Assembly (NCBI RefSeq): GCF_018403225.1
Contig: NZ_BOSG01000001.1
Coordinates: forward strand, 2,542,001 to 2,606,000
Source: Paenibacillus sp. J23TS9
Lineage (GTDB): Bacteria > Bacillota > Bacilli > Paenibacillales > Paenibacillaceae
DNA length: 64,000 nt
Direction: 5' to 3'
Made by a program: the position numbers and the translations under genes. Positions 45,753-55,851 of this stretch are shown here, piece by piece (position 1 is the stretch's first letter; every line of letters begins with the position of its first letter). The notes under the pieces were generated by a model. The model did no database searches. It saw nothing but the letters and a program-made list of their open reading frames with translations, and was not told where the DNA came from.

Positions 45753-46895
45753 TTAGGACAGCCTAGCGGCGGTGTCCCGGGTGCGTTTGTCGCAATCTTC
45801 GATTTCCGCAAGTTCAGGTTCTGAAATATTATGATGCTGATCAAGCACTCTTTCAATAATATCCTCAATTTGCAAAAATGAAATCTCCCTGCGCAAAAAC
45901 CGCGCAACTGCCACCTCGTTCGCAGCATTGAATGCGGTTGTGGCTGTACCACCCATTTTACCACATTCGTATGCCATTCTTAAACAAGGGAAGCGCTCAA
46001 AGTCCATCTCCGCAAAATTGATTCTTCCCACTTGAGCAAGCGACAGGCGCTCTGAAGGGGATTCCCATCGCTCCGGGTACGTTAGCGCATACTGAATCGG
46101 CACCCGCATATCCGGATTGCCCAGCTGCGCAATAATGCTTGTATCTTTGAATTCCACAAAAGAATGGATAATGCTTTCCGGGTGCAGCAGCACCTTAATC
46201 TGCTCATATGGAAGCTCGAACAGCCAATGAGCCTCTATAACCTCCAGACCCTTGTTAACCATAGTCGCCGAATCAATTGTAATCTTGGCTCCCATGGACC
46301 AGTTCGGGTGCTTCAAAGCATCCTCCACCGTAACCTGCTTCAATTCTTCACGCGTACGGTCACGAAAGGACCCGCCAGATGCCGTCAGCGTAAGACTGGT
46401 CATATCCTGACGATTCTCGCCGTTCAAGCATTGGAAAATGGCCGAATGCTCACTGTCGATTGGCAACAGCTTAACACCTTTTTGCTGGGCAAGGGCTGTG
46501 ACGATATGTCCCGCTGTGACCAGTGTTTCCTTATTGGCAAGCCCAATCGTTTTACCGGCTTCAATGGCAGCGAGCGTCGATTGAAGTCCAAGACTTCCCA
46601 CCACTGCAGTAACAACCATCTCGGCATCCGTACCGGCAGCAATTTCGATCAAGCCTTGTTCACCGTAAAACACTTCTGTACCTACAGGAATTTCCGTCTT
46701 GATTTGCTCAGCCAGTTCCCGATTCGCAACTGAAATTTTACGAGGTCTGAACTTCCGTACTTGCTCCAGGAGCAAAGAAGTATTCGTTCCTGCTGCAAGG
46801 CCTTCGATTTGAAAATGGTCAGAATGCTTCGCTACCACATCAAGCGTCTGTGTGCCTACCGAGCCCGTGGAACCGAGCACGCTAATCTTCTTCAT
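45753..46895 (-). CDS. dxr: 1-deoxy-D-xylulose-5-phosphate reductoisomerase
   Basis: Second enzyme of the MEP isoprenoid pathway, feeding undecaprenyl and quinone synthesis. 380 residues, with LGSTGSVGTQTLDVV for NADPH, the SEHSAIFQCL metal and substrate region near 185, and the SGGSFRD loop. ATG at 46895 follows GAAGG. It lies 17 bases after cdsA. Confidence 0.97.
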   Translation of the reverse strand: MKKISVLGSTGSVGTQTLDVVAKHSDHFQIEGLAAGTNTSLLLEQVRKFRPRKISVANRELAEQIKTEIPVGTEVFYGEQGLIEIAAGTDAEMVVTAVVGSLGLQSTLAAIEAGKTIGLANKETLVTAGHIVTALAQQKGVKLLPIDSEHSAIFQCLNGENRQDMTSLTLTASGGSFRDRTREELKQVTVEDALKHPNWSMGAKITIDSATMVNKGLEVIEAHWLFELPYEQIKVLLHPESIIHSFVEFKDTSIIAQLGNPDMRVPIQYALTYPERWESPSERLSLAQVGRINFAEMDFERFPCLRMAYECGKMGGTATTAFNAANEVAVARFLRREISFLQIEDIIERVLDQHHNISEPELAEIEDCDKRTRDTAARLS

Positions 46896-46912
46896 AACGA
46901 ACCTTCTTTCTT

Positions 46913-47713
46913 TTAATAAGGCATTAGCATCATGATATGTACAAATGGAAAGACGATAATCCAGCTGTCGCAGCGATCCAGAATGCCTCCATGCCCCGGA
47001 AGCAGTGTACCAGAGTCCTTGATGCCATATACGCGCTTATAAGCGGATTGAATCAAATCCCCCAGCTGTCCGGCAACAGCGCAGGCGAGGCCGATGGCCA
47101 AGGCCCGTCCGAAGGAAAGAATCCCTCCCGACAAGAGGGAGAAAACCACTGCAGTAATCATGGAGATAACTACACCCCCAAGAGCCCCTTCAATGGTCTT
47201 ATTCGGGCTGATCGCCGGCCAAAGCTTGTTTTTGCCAATCCACTTCCCTACAAAATAAGCTCCGGCATCACTCGCCCAAATGGATACAAGCAGCAGGAAT
47301 GTCCAGAACAGCCCGTTTCCGTCGGGCGCATTCCGGGAGCCCGCGATATAAGAGAAGCCGACACCGACATAAACAGCGCCTAAAAACAGCATAGCTGCGT
47401 GCTGTATTCCAATTTTATTCTTTGTTATGACCGTCGCCAGCATGAACAGGAACATCAGAAGCCAGATGGCATGATCCCATGAAAGCGGAAAACTGATATC
47501 TAGAAGGTTCCAGGGGAACACAAACATCAAAACGCCCAGATATCCCAGCAGTGCTGTACCGCCAAAGGGGGAAACCTTAGTCATTCGCACGAATTCATAA
47601 TAACCGATCATCGCCATCGCCAAAACGATGAGATGGTACGGAAGCCCTCCAAGCAGGCAAAGTCCCAAAAAAACAACTCCAGCTATAATTCCGGTAATCA
47701 GTCGTTGTTTCAA
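46913..47713 (-). CDS. cdsA: Phosphatidate cytidylyltransferase
   Basis: Makes CDP-diacylglycerol from phosphatidic acid and CTP, the precursor for PgsA and other lipid synthases. 266 residues and about seven membrane helices. The C-terminal signature is SAYKRVYGIKDSGTLLPGHGG. The start is TTG at 47713. It lies 21 bases after uppS and 17 before dxr, in one transcript. Confidence 0.96.
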   Translation of the reverse strand: MKQRLITGIIAGVVFLGLCLLGGLPYHLIVLAMAMIGYYEFVRMTKVSPFGGTALLGYLGVLMFVFPWNLLDISFPLSWDHAIWLLMFLFMLATVITKNKIGIQHAAMLFLGAVYVGVGFSYIAGSRNAPDGNGLFWTFLLLVSIWASDAGAYFVGKWIGKNKLWPAISPNKTIEGALGGVVISMITAVVFSLLSGGILSFGRALAIGLACAVAGQLGDLIQSAYKRVYGIKDSGTLLPGHGGILDRCDSWIIVFPFVHIMMLMPY

Positions 47714-47734
47714 CGATCTCCATCCTCCATCAGG

Positions 47735-48502
47735 CTAAGTCAGGCCGCCGTATCTCCGCGTCCTGCGCTGGTATTCAGCGACCGCTTCATATAAATATTG
47801 TTCATTGAAATCAGGCCAGTAAATATCGGTGAACCACATTTCGCTATAAGCCATCTGCCACAGCATAAAGTTGCTGATCCGCATCTCTCCGCTGGTACGT
47901 ATGATCAAATCCGGGTCCGGAATCCCGCTGGACAGCATATGTTGATCCAGTAATTCCGGTGTAATGTTGTCCGGGCTTAGCGTGCCAGACTGGATTTCCC
48001 GTCCCAATTCACGCATGCAGTCAGTGATCTCTTTACGACTACCGTAATTAAGTGCAAAATTCAGGACCAAACCGTCATTGCCCGCCGTTAGACGGACAGC
48101 TTCTTCCATGGCCTTAAGTGTATAGGAAGGCAAACCTTCCCTGTCACCCATCATCCGAACCTGAACGTTCTTCTCGATCAGTTCATCCAGCTCAATAGCC
48201 AGAAACTCCTGCGGCAGACGCATAAGAAAATCGACTTCGTCCTTCGGACGCTTCCAATTTTCTGTCGAAAAGGCATACAGCGTCAAATACTTGATTCCTA
48301 GCTTATCTGCAGCAATCGTGGTCCGTTTCACGGCCTTCATTCCATTTTGATGCCCGATAAAGCGCGGCAGTCCATGGCTTTTCGCCCAGCGTCCGTTACC
48401 GTCCATAATGATGGCGACATGCTCAGGAACATTGTCCATTGATCTCTCTGGCGGCTGTACTTTGTCTTTCCGTGTCCACCACGATCGAACTCGTTTGATC
48501 AT
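47735..48502 (-). CDS. uppS: Undecaprenyl diphosphate synthase
   Basis: Adds isopentenyl units to make the C55 lipid carrier of wall synthesis. 255 residues. The signature VAIIMDGNGRWAK near 29-41 carries the catalytic Asp; LTLYAFSTENWKRP and the C-terminal RTSGEMRISNFMLWQ are present. ATG at 48502 follows GGAGGA. It starts the uppS-cdsA-dxr-rseP-proS run, after the frr terminator. Confidence 0.97.
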   Translation of the reverse strand: MIKRVRSWWTRKDKVQPPERSMDNVPEHVAIIMDGNGRWAKSHGLPRFIGHQNGMKAVKRTTIAADKLGIKYLTLYAFSTENWKRPKDEVDFLMRLPQEFLAIELDELIEKNVQVRMMGDREGLPSYTLKAMEEAVRLTAGNDGLVLNFALNYGSRKEITDCMRELGREIQSGTLSPDNITPELLDQHMLSSGIPDPDLIIRTSGEMRISNFMLWQMAYSEMWFTDIYWPDFNEQYLYEAVAEYQRRTRRYGGLT

Positions 48503-48527
48503 TCTAGTTCCTCCATGCGGGTTTCTG

Positions 48528-48573
48528 CAAAAAAAGACACAAACCCCACCATAATAGGAGGGGCCGCAAGTCT
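48528..48573 (-). terminator. Intrinsic terminator after frr
   Basis: On the minus strand GAC-GGCCCCTCC pairs with GGTGGGGTT-GTC around TATTAT, followed by TTTTTTT. It separates frr from uppS. Confidence 0.75.
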
Positions 48574-48574
48574 C

Positions 48575-49128
48575 TTATACTTCCATGATCTCTTTTTCTT
48601 TAGCAACGAGCACTTTGTCGACTTCCGCGATGAATTTATCCGTCGTTTTCTGGATGTCGTCCTGGTGGCGACGGGATTCATCTTCAGATATATCGGTTTT
48701 TTCCATTTTTTTAATATCGTCATTTGCGTCGCGGCGGATATTACGGATGGCCACTTTCGCTTCTTCGCCGAACTTCTTGGTCATTTTGACCAGCTCATTA
48801 CGGCGCTCCTCGGTCAGCGGAGGAATAACAAGACGAATTGTACTTCCGTCATTTGCAGGAGTCAGTCCAAGATCGGATTTCAAGATTGCTCTTTCGATAT
48901 CCGCCAGGGAAGATTTATCCCATGGCTGAATCATCAGCGTGCGTGAATCCGGAGAATTAATGTTAGCCAATTGGTTCAGAGGAGTCATTGCTCCGTAGTA
49001 TTCCAGTTGAATCCGGTCCAGCAGGGCCGGAGTTGCACGTCCGGCACGAAGCGTTGCCAGGTCTCTTTTCAAAGCGGAGATCGCCTTATCCATGCGCTCT
49101 TCCGCGTGTTTTTTCACCGTTTGAGGCA

Positions 49129-49129
<1 letters not shown>
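48575..49129 (-). CDS. frr: Ribosome recycling factor
   Basis: Splits post-termination ribosomes together with EF-G. 184 residues, a three-helix bundle plus beta domain: [14 protein letters not shown] and [16 protein letters not shown] are the family landmarks. ATG at 49129 overlaps the pyrH stop by one base (TAATG), so it is translationally coupled to pyrH. Confidence 0.97.
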
Positions 49130-49971
<842 letters not shown>

Positions 49972-50071
49972 CTAAAGAAAAACTTCCGAGGCATGAACTT
50001 ATTCACGCAGCGGATGTTTTTCTTACGAGATCAGCAGGCATTTCACGGAAAGCGATACTCTCTGATCTCTG

Positions 50072-50105
50072 AAAAAAGAGGGAACACTGGCGTGTTCCGC
50101 TCTTT
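50072..50105 (-). terminator. Intrinsic terminator after tsf
   Basis: AAAGAG-GGAACAC pairs with GTGTTCC-CTCTTT around a four-base loop, followed by TTTTTTC on the minus strand. Confidence 0.85.
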
Positions 50106-50148
50106 ATCGTACATGTGTATTCAAGCGCTCATCACGCCGGTTGGATGC

Positions 50149-50799
50149 TTAGTTCTTAACTTGAGCCATAACTTCTTCAACGAAGTTATCCACTTTTTTC
50201 TCCATGCCTTCGCCCAGCTCGTAACGAACAAAACGACGGATTGAGATGTTTTCGCCAATGGTGCTGATTTTTTCTTTCAGCAGGGTAGCGATGGTTTTGT
50301 CCGGGTCTTTAATGAAAGACTGCTCAAGCAAGCAGAACTCTTCATAGTATTTACCGATACGGCCTTCAACCATTTTTTCAACGATTTTCTCAGGCTTGCC
50401 TTCGTTCAGGGCTTGAGCCTTCAAAATTTCTTTTTCCTTCTCGAGTTCTTCTTGCGGCACTTCTTCACGTGCTACATAACGAGGATTGGAAGCTGCGATA
50501 TGCATTGCAATGTCACGAGCGAATTCTTTGAACTGGTCTGTTTTACCTACGAAGTCAGTTTCGCAGTTGATTTCAACCAGAACTCCGATACGTCCGCCGC
50601 CGTGAATGTAAGATTCAACAACGCCTTCAGTTGCTACGCGTCCAGCTTTATTAGCTGCTGCTGCAAGACCTTTTTCACGAAGAACTTCAATCGCTTTACT
50701 GATATCACCGTTTGCTTCTTCGAGCGCTTTTTTGCAATCCAGCATACCTGCGCCTGTTTTTTCACGAAGCTCTTTTACCGAACTAGCATTAACTGCCAT
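50149..50799 (-). CDS. tsf: Translation elongation factor Ts, short form
   Basis: Guanine-nucleotide exchange factor for EF-Tu. 216 residues: an N-terminal UBA-like domain ([21 protein letters not shown]), the GKTDQF-type contact segment [15 protein letters not shown] near 80-95, and one core half. It is much shorter than the about 293 residues of B. subtilis, lacking a second core half; the short form still has the EF-Tu-binding residues. ATG at 50799 follows GGAGGGA. It lies after rpsB, with a terminator on each side. Confidence 0.96.
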   Translation of the reverse strand: MAVNASSVKELREKTGAGMLDCKKALEEANGDISKAIEVLREKGLAAAANKAGRVATEGVVESYIHGGGRIGVLVEINCETDFVGKTDQFKEFARDIAMHIAASNPRYVAREEVPQEELEKEKEILKAQALNEGKPEKIVEKMVEGRIGKYYEEFCLLEQSFIKDPDKTIATLLKEKISTIGENISIRRFVRYELGEGMEKKVDNFVEEVMAQVKN

Positions 50800-50916
50800 G
50801 GAATATTCCCTCCAAAAAGTTGTTCATTAATTTTTAGTTTGTCAGACCGCGTTCAGCGGTAGTTTTGTTACGATATAAGGAAGCCAAATTCTCGGAGTTC
50901 ATCTTTCTTATATCTT

Positions 50917-50961
50917 AAAAAAAGGGCAGTGAGAGGTTATACACCTACCAACCACCCTTTT
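50917..50961 (-). terminator. Intrinsic terminator after rpsB
   Basis: AAAGGG with inner GGT pairs with ACC and CCCTTT, followed by TTTTTTT on the minus strand. It would reduce read-through into tsf. Confidence 0.7.
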
Positions 50962-50997
50962 CATTTAATTCATGTCTATACTGCTTTGCTGCTGAAC

Positions 50998-51696
50998 TTA
51001 GGCAGTTGTTTCTTCGCCTTGGTGTGCTTCCACCACTGCGTCAGCCATTTTGCCTGTCAACAGTTTAACGGCACGGATCGCATCGTCATTACCAGGAATA
51101 ACGTAGTCGATTTCGTCCGGATCACAGTTTGTATCAACGATACCTACAATTGGGATACCCAATTTGCGGGCTTCGGCAACTGCGATACGCTCTTTGCGAG
51201 GATCAATGATGAAGAGGGCGCTAGGAAGGCCTTTCATGTTTTTGATACCGCCAAGGAATTTTTCAAGACGATCTTTCTCTTTGCGGAGAAGGATAACTTC
51301 TTTTTTAGGCAGGACAGCAAAAGTGCCGTCTTCTTCCCACTTCTCAAGCTCTTTCAAACGATTGATACGTTTTTGGATGGTTTCGAAGTTAGTCAAAGTT
51401 CCGCCGAGCCAACGTTGGTTGATGTAGTACATACCGCAACGTTCTGCTTCTTCTTTCACGGAGTCTTGAGCTTGTTTTTTAGTGCCTACGAAAAGGATTG
51501 TTCCGTTTTCTTCAGACACGCTCTTAACGAAGTTAAAAGCTTCTTCGACCTTTTTAACTGTTTTTTGCAGGTCGATAATGTAGATACCGTTTCTTTCAGT
51601 GAAGATATATTTATCCATTTTCGGGTTCCAACGACGAGTTTGGTGACCGAAGTGAACACCAGCTTCGAGAAGCTGTTTCATGGAGATTACTGCCAT
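50998..51696 (-). CDS. rpsB: 30S ribosomal protein S2
   Basis: 232 residues, normal size. It opens [18 protein letters not shown] and holds the S2 signatures ([13 protein letters not shown], then [19 protein letters not shown]). ATG at 51696 has AGGAGGTG upstream. A promoter with an extended -10 lies about 120 bases upstream, leaving a leader that could carry S2 autoregulation. Confidence 0.98.
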   Translation of the reverse strand: MAVISMKQLLEAGVHFGHQTRRWNPKMDKYIFTERNGIYIIDLQKTVKKVEEAFNFVKSVSEENGTILFVGTKKQAQDSVKEEAERCGMYYINQRWLGGTLTNFETIQKRINRLKELEKWEEDGTFAVLPKKEVILLRKEKDRLEKFLGGIKNMKGLPSALFIIDPRKERIAVAEARKLGIPIVGIVDTNCDPDEIDYVIPGNDDAIRAVKLLTGKMADAVVEAHQGEETTA

Positions 51697-51818
51697 CTTC
51701 ACACACCTCCTAAATTTGGTTTTTTGTGTCCTCCGCTGTTTTCATTTTCCGTCAAGACTCTCCATCAGGAAAGCACCCTTTACGAAATCCGACAGCGTGT
51801 GTTTTAACACCGTCATTT

Positions 51819-51847
51819 AATATACCATAAGTGAATGACTGATGCAA
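51819..51847 (-). promoter_or_regulatory. Extended -10 promoter of rpsB
   Basis: Minus strand: TTGCAT (51842-51847), 17 bases and TGG-TATATT (TATATT at 51819-51824, with TG at -15/-14). It gives a leader of about 115 bases. Confidence 0.55.
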
Positions 51848-51953
51848 CGCCTATTCAAGGGTTTTTCATCCTTAAGAAAAAACATCTATCAATATCCTTC
51901 TCACTATAGCCTGAATGAGTTCGTTGAGATTACAAAGCGGGATGCACCACAGC

Positions 51954-51996
51954 AAAAAAACCGTCCGGCTGTGTATGTCCCATCAGCTAGGCGGTT
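51954..51996 (-). terminator. Intrinsic terminator at the end of the sigD/LysM-like unit
   Basis: AACCG-CAGCTG arms pair across the stop codon of the upstream gene, followed by GGTTTTTTT on the minus strand. It closes the fla/che-sigD transcript before rpsB. Confidence 0.65.
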
Positions 51997-52600
51997 TTGT
52001 CGTGATTTTAGTAATGATACTGTTAAAATCTTCTCCTGGACTAAACTCATATGTGCCGTACTGAATTTTAGTGCTCATTTTCTGGCTTCTCCCTTTCTCC
52101 ACAAAAGAGGCCATGTCGGAAATAACTCCCGACTGCTTCAGCTTGGCGGCAACATCAGTCAAATTGCTTCCACTCGCGATTTTCACTTTTACAGATGGAG
52201 TCTCGGGTGTTGTTGGACTTTTTCCAGTTGCAGGAGCCTCCGTCTTTGGTGTCTGACCTCCATCTTTGGAATCAGGAGTCGTTGGCTGCTCGGGTGTCTT
52301 TGGCGTCTCCGTCTTGTTTCCGGCCTCAGGAGTCTTAACTCCGCTGCCTTGAGGTTTGGAGCTCTTATCGATCATCTGTTGTTTCCATTCATCTTCAGTC
52401 ATCCGCTTATCTTCAGCTTCAACTACTTTCAGATTCATGGCTTCTGCCTGTTCCTGCAGCTGTTCCTTGGTCAGTTTGTCCACTACCGTTGTTTCCGAAA
52501 GTACCTGCTGTCCTGCGCCCACATTCATCAGCTGCAGCAGAAGGGCTCCCGCCAGCAGACCGCTGCCCAGACCGATCATAAATGAACGATTTTTGATCAC
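51983..52600 (-). CDS. Membrane-anchored LysM/MltG-N-like protein
   Basis: 205 residues. An N-terminal hydrophobic helix (about 6-25) anchors it. A Lys/Glu-rich region and a Thr/Pro/Lys-rich linker (about 80-135) follow. The C-terminal domain (about 137-200) includes SGSNLTDVAAKLKQSGVI and STKIQYGTYEFSPGE, which resembles the LysM-like N-terminal domain of MltG/YceG; the MltG catalytic domain is absent. It could bind peptidoglycan or an assembly partner outside the membrane. GTG at 52600 follows AGGAGGG and overlaps the upstream gene's stop. The family assignment is a judgement from pattern. Confidence 0.75.
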   Translation of the reverse strand: MIKNRSFMIGLGSGLLAGALLLQLMNVGAGQQVLSETTVVDKLTKEQLQEQAEAMNLKVVEAEDKRMTEDEWKQQMIDKSSKPQGSGVKTPEAGNKTETPKTPEQPTTPDSKDGGQTPKTEAPATGKSPTTPETPSVKVKIASGSNLTDVAAKLKQSGVISDMASFVEKGRSQKMSTKIQYGTYEFSPGEDFNSIITKITTKPPS

Positions 52601-53178
52601 AGCGATCCCTCCTGTTTAGCCAACTGCAAGATCAGCTGCACCTCGCCACTCTGCATGCCGATCACTTTCGCGATGCCATCCACGGATTTGCCGTGAGCAT
52701 ATAATTCAAACAGCTCGGGATAGCGTTGTCGTATCGACGGTTCTTTCGTCTCCGGGAGGACATCCTCCACTAGCGGCTCTTCCTGGTGAAGTATACTCAT
52801 CTGTGCCGCTGCGGTTTCCTGAGCCTGCGACAGCAATACAGAGGCAGTCTGGTGGCTTCCTTGCTCTGCGGCATGCAAACGTGCTTCATACTGAAGTGAC
52901 TGCTGCTCCAATAGTAACAGCCGCTGCCTCATTTCTGTTAACTGTTCCTGTTGGGCAAGCTGCCTGGATGCGGTCTCCTGCTTCATTTGGCTGATCAGCT
53001 CAACCAGCTCTTCATTTTCTCTTTCAATATCTGCCATGTAATGCTCCAATGTCGCTTCTACTTCTTGAACCATTTTATCTTTATCAGAAGAAGACTTATC
53101 GACTTGCCGTTTAGGCAGCATGAGAGCATAGACTATGGCGGCAGCGCCTAAAATAACGACAATCATCCACGGTTTCAA
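52597..53178 (-). CDS. SwrB/YlxL-like membrane-anchored coiled-coil protein
   Basis: 193 residues: a membrane helix (about 4-19), a coiled coil (about 35-135, rich in Glu, Gln and Leu) and a C-terminal helix-turn-helix-like segment (about 152-188, YPELFELYAHGKSVDGIAKVIG). Position and layout match B. subtilis swrB (ylxL), which lies between sigD and rpsB and activates flagellar assembly for swarming; the similarity cannot be verified here, so I leave the symbol blank. Start TTG at 53178 after AAAGGAG. Confidence 0.75.
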   Translation of the reverse strand: MKPWMIVVILGAAAIVYALMLPKRQVDKSSSDKDKMVQEVEATLEHYMADIERENEELVELISQMKQETASRQLAQQEQLTEMRQRLLLLEQQSLQYEARLHAAEQGSHQTASVLLSQAQETAAAQMSILHQEEPLVEDVLPETKEPSIRQRYPELFELYAHGKSVDGIAKVIGMQSGEVQLILQLAKQEGSL

Positions 53179-53238
53179 ACCTTTAGTTCTCCTTTAATTG
53201 CTTATTTTCATAACTGCAGATCTTTGATGGTCGCTCGC

Positions 53239-53553
53239 CTAGAGTGAAACATCAAGATGATGCCCCTTATAAGGATGCTCTGCATCATGATGCTCTTCAG
53301 GCTCCTGCTTGGACTGATGGGGGTGGGATTCGTCTTTTCTGGAGGAATGCTGATTCCCATCATCCCGCACTGCAGCATTTGCTGTTTCGTCAATACCCGT
53401 GCTTCGCTGGCGGAGCTCCTGACTTTCCTTCAGCTGCTGTCCCGCTAGAAACTGCTGTTCTTGTGAAGATCTATGATGAACATCGTTTTGTATTTTACCC
53501 GCTTCCGTGGTGCGGGGTATGGCAATTTGCATCTCTACCGCTTTCATACTCAC
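53239..53553 (-). CDS. Small protein with a His-rich tail, unknown function
   Basis: 104 residues. The N-terminal part (about 1-50) is Gln/Glu-rich and likely helical: MQIAIPRTTEAGKIQNDVHH, then QEQQFLAGQQLKESQELRQR. The last 40 residues hold many His with Asp and Glu (HPHQSKQEPEEHHDAEH), which could bind metal. The GTG at 53553 is seven bases from AGGTG. It lies 54 bases after the FapA-like gene and 60 before the SwrB-like gene, in the same direction. No family recognised. Confidence 0.7.
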   Translation of the reverse strand: MSMKAVEMQIAIPRTTEAGKIQNDVHHRSSQEQQFLAGQQLKESQELRQRSTGIDETANAAVRDDGNQHSSRKDESHPHQSKQEPEEHHDAEHPYKGHHLDVSL

Positions 53554-53607
53554 GAATATTCACCTGCCTTAGAGGATATCCGAGCGTTAAGAGCTCAATG
53601 TAGTCAT

Positions 53608-55017
53608 CTAGATATATGGAACCATCGAAATGTCGCCTTCATGATAGTAAAGAGAGACACGTTCTGCGGGATCCTTGATAAATCGCGTGTATCTTCCGAT
53701 GACGATTTTAGATCCTCCATAAATCATTTTTATGACGTCAACTCTGGCTTTAACCGTATCTTCAAGAGTTTTCTCAATTTCAAGTATCCGTTCTCTGGCT
53801 GCTATCTGCTCTCGTTGGCTAGACTTTTGGGTAGCATTCAGCTTCACCCTGAGCGCAACCTTATCAGGTGTCAACTGACCTGTGGAAGCCAGCTGATTCA
53901 GGAGATGAAGAGCCTTGTCCGTTTTATCAAGCGCTTCCTTTAATTGCTTTGTTTGTACCCGCAGCTCGTTAAGCTCGTTACGAAGCTCCGGCTGTACGCC
54001 CACTTCAATGGAGGTCATGGTGGACATGCTGTTACCGATTGTCCGCGCCGTAACCCTCTCTCCTGCCTGGATACTGCCTCCGACAATCAGTCCTTTGGTC
54101 CCGTTGCAAATCACATTTTTGCTTGCCCGAATATTCGAGTGCATAATGCTTTGAGACACGATGACGTCCTCACCGGCTATGACATTTCCGTCCTGGATAA
54201 ATGAGCTTTTGACGTTTCTGCCCGCTTTTACGTAGCCTTTGTTATAACCGATAATACCGCTTGTAATTTCAATCGAGCCGTCAGCATCCAGTTCTGCGCC
54301 TTCAACTCCGCCTACGACACGGATATCTCCGGCTGCTTTAATCCGGAATCCGGTCAGTACATTTCCCCGGATGACGACCGTTCCCACAAAGTCGATATTT
54401 CCGATGCTGTAATCGACGTCACCATTGACCTCATAGACGGGAAATACGTTGATTTTACCTTTATCGGTTGTTGCAATCAGACCGTCAATTGCGGCATACA
54501 TAGCTGCTTGTTCCGCATCAAGGACCACATTTTTCCCAACCTTGAAATATGCCTCTTTACCCGGTTTGAATGCGATGATCTCACCGGTTACCGACGTACC
54601 GGGTATCCCTGGCTGAGGTGGAATCTTCTTGGCAATCAGCTGTCCTTTGATCACATTGTTCAGGCTTAGCAGTTCCTTGTAATCCACCTTGCCGTCCTCG
54701 GTTTCAAGCGGCTTCTGCTCCCGCTCGTCGCGAAGGTTGAACGCATACTCGATATAGCCATCTTTGCCGCTGACAGGCTGTACTCCCATCGCTACCGGCG
54801 TACGGCTGAACATATATTCTTCGGGATGGCTCGCAATCCGGCTGATAATATCCCGCTCAATGCCATATTGAATCTGTTGGCTGCGCAAAAACAGCATCAA
54901 TTCGTCTTCTGTGCACTTGAAGCCCTCTTCACGCTTTGAAAATTGTATATAAGCAACGCTTTTATCATCTGAAAATGTAACACTTAAAAAGGTATCCAGT
55001 GCTAATTTAGCTGTCAA
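53608..55017 (-). CDS. fapA: FapA family (DUF342) protein
   Basis: 469 residues. An N-terminal domain (about 1-175) is followed by the DUF342 beta-helix (about 180-340) with repeating Gly-Asn/Asp turns (VNGDVDYSIGNIDFVG, then GNVIAGEDVIVSQSIMHSN). The C-terminal third (about 355-440) is coiled coil (LNELRVQTKQLKEALDKTDK). DUF342 proteins are called flagellar assembly protein A in Vibrio, where they affect polar targeting; the role in Firmicutes is unknown. TTG at 55017 with GGAGG upstream. It follows sigD by 31 bases. Confidence 0.85.
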   Translation of the reverse strand: MTAKLALDTFLSVTFSDDKSVAYIQFSKREEGFKCTEDELMLFLRSQQIQYGIERDIISRIASHPEEYMFSRTPVAMGVQPVSGKDGYIEYAFNLRDEREQKPLETEDGKVDYKELLSLNNVIKGQLIAKKIPPQPGIPGTSVTGEIIAFKPGKEAYFKVGKNVVLDAEQAAMYAAIDGLIATTDKGKINVFPVYEVNGDVDYSIGNIDFVGTVVIRGNVLTGFRIKAAGDIRVVGGVEGAELDADGSIEITSGIIGYNKGYVKAGRNVKSSFIQDGNVIAGEDVIVSQSIMHSNIRASKNVICNGTKGLIVGGSIQAGERVTARTIGNSMSTMTSIEVGVQPELRNELNELRVQTKQLKEALDKTDKALHLLNQLASTGQLTPDKVALRVKLNATQKSSQREQIAARERILEIEKTLEDTVKARVDVIKMIYGGSKIVIGRYTRFIKDPAERVSLYYHEGDISMVPYI

Positions 55018-55048
55018 TCCTTTTCCTCCCCTCTATTTCTACAGCGGT

Positions 55049-55837
55049 TTAATCGTTTTGCATCAGCAAATCACGATGTTTTTCCAGCGTTCCACGCAGA
55101 CGCAATATCGCTTTGGAATGCAGTTGAGAAATTCTCGAAGGCGAAAGAGACATAACTTCGGCAATCTCGCTAAGTGATAAATCTTCATAATATAATAATG
55201 ATACAACGGTACGTTCTTTTTCAGTGAGCTTTTCCAGCCCCTTAATTAATGATTCCTTTAAATAGAACTCATTGACCTTATAATCAGGATTCCTAGCCTT
55301 ATCATCCACCATAATGGAGAGCCTTGTTTCGGACTCTTCCTCACGAATGGGATCCTCTAGTGAACACAGCGACATGACAGCCACTTCCTGCAGCATATGC
55401 TGAAATTCATTCACCGAAATATTCATAAAGTCACTCATTTCGGTATCCGATACCGAGCGAAGATGTTTTTGTTCCAATTGCTGATAAGCATCTTCGATTT
55501 TTTTAGCCTTTTCACGGACCGATCGAGGCACCCAGTCTCCTTGACGAAGAGAATCCAAGATAGCCCCTCTCACCCGGAAGGATGCATAAGTCTCGAACTG
55601 AAGACCACGTTTGTAATCAAACTTGTCTACCGCATCTATCAATCCCATTACACCGTTGCTGGCCAGATCATCCTTCGATACATTCTTAGGAAGTCCGATA
55701 GCCAGGCGGCTGGATACATAATCAACGATGTGAAGATAGTTCTCGATCAATTTCTTTTTAGCTTCCAGACTTCCATGTTCTTTCCACTGTTCCCAAAGCT
55801 CGGCGTGATTCAGATGAGAAGTTTTACGCTCGTTCAC
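55049..55837 (-). CDS. sigD: RNA polymerase sigma factor SigD (FliA/sigma-28)
   Basis: Directs transcription of late flagellar, chemotaxis and autolysin genes. 262 residues with sigma region 2 (SSRLAIGLPKNVSKDDLASNGVMGLIDAVDKFD), region 3 and region 4 (LTEKERTVVSLLYYEDLSLSEIA). The region 2 part is quoted in pieces: IGLPKNVSKDDLASNGVMGL. I chose the GTG at 55837 because it lies nine bases after AAGGAGG; a GTG at 55846 touches that site. It lies near the end of the fla/che operon, as in Bacillus. Confidence 0.97.
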   Translation of the reverse strand: MNERKTSHLNHAELWEQWKEHGSLEAKKKLIENYLHIVDYVSSRLAIGLPKNVSKDDLASNGVMGLIDAVDKFDYKRGLQFETYASFRVRGAILDSLRQGDWVPRSVREKAKKIEDAYQQLEQKHLRSVSDTEMSDFMNISVNEFQHMLQEVAVMSLCSLEDPIREEESETRLSIMVDDKARNPDYKVNEFYLKESLIKGLEKLTEKERTVVSLLYYEDLSLSEIAEVMSLSPSRISQLHSKAILRLRGTLEKHRDLLMQND

Positions 55838-55851
55838 TACCCTCACCCTCC

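Noticed and set aside
50929..51807. Open frame of 292 codons on the plus strand across rpsB
   Set aside because: Antisense of rpsB with high Phe/His/Cys; crosses the rpsB terminator and leader and has no support.
53208..53393. Alternative frame in the His-rich gene region
   Set aside because: Overlaps the better supported 104-residue frame, which has a proper AGGTG site and operon position.
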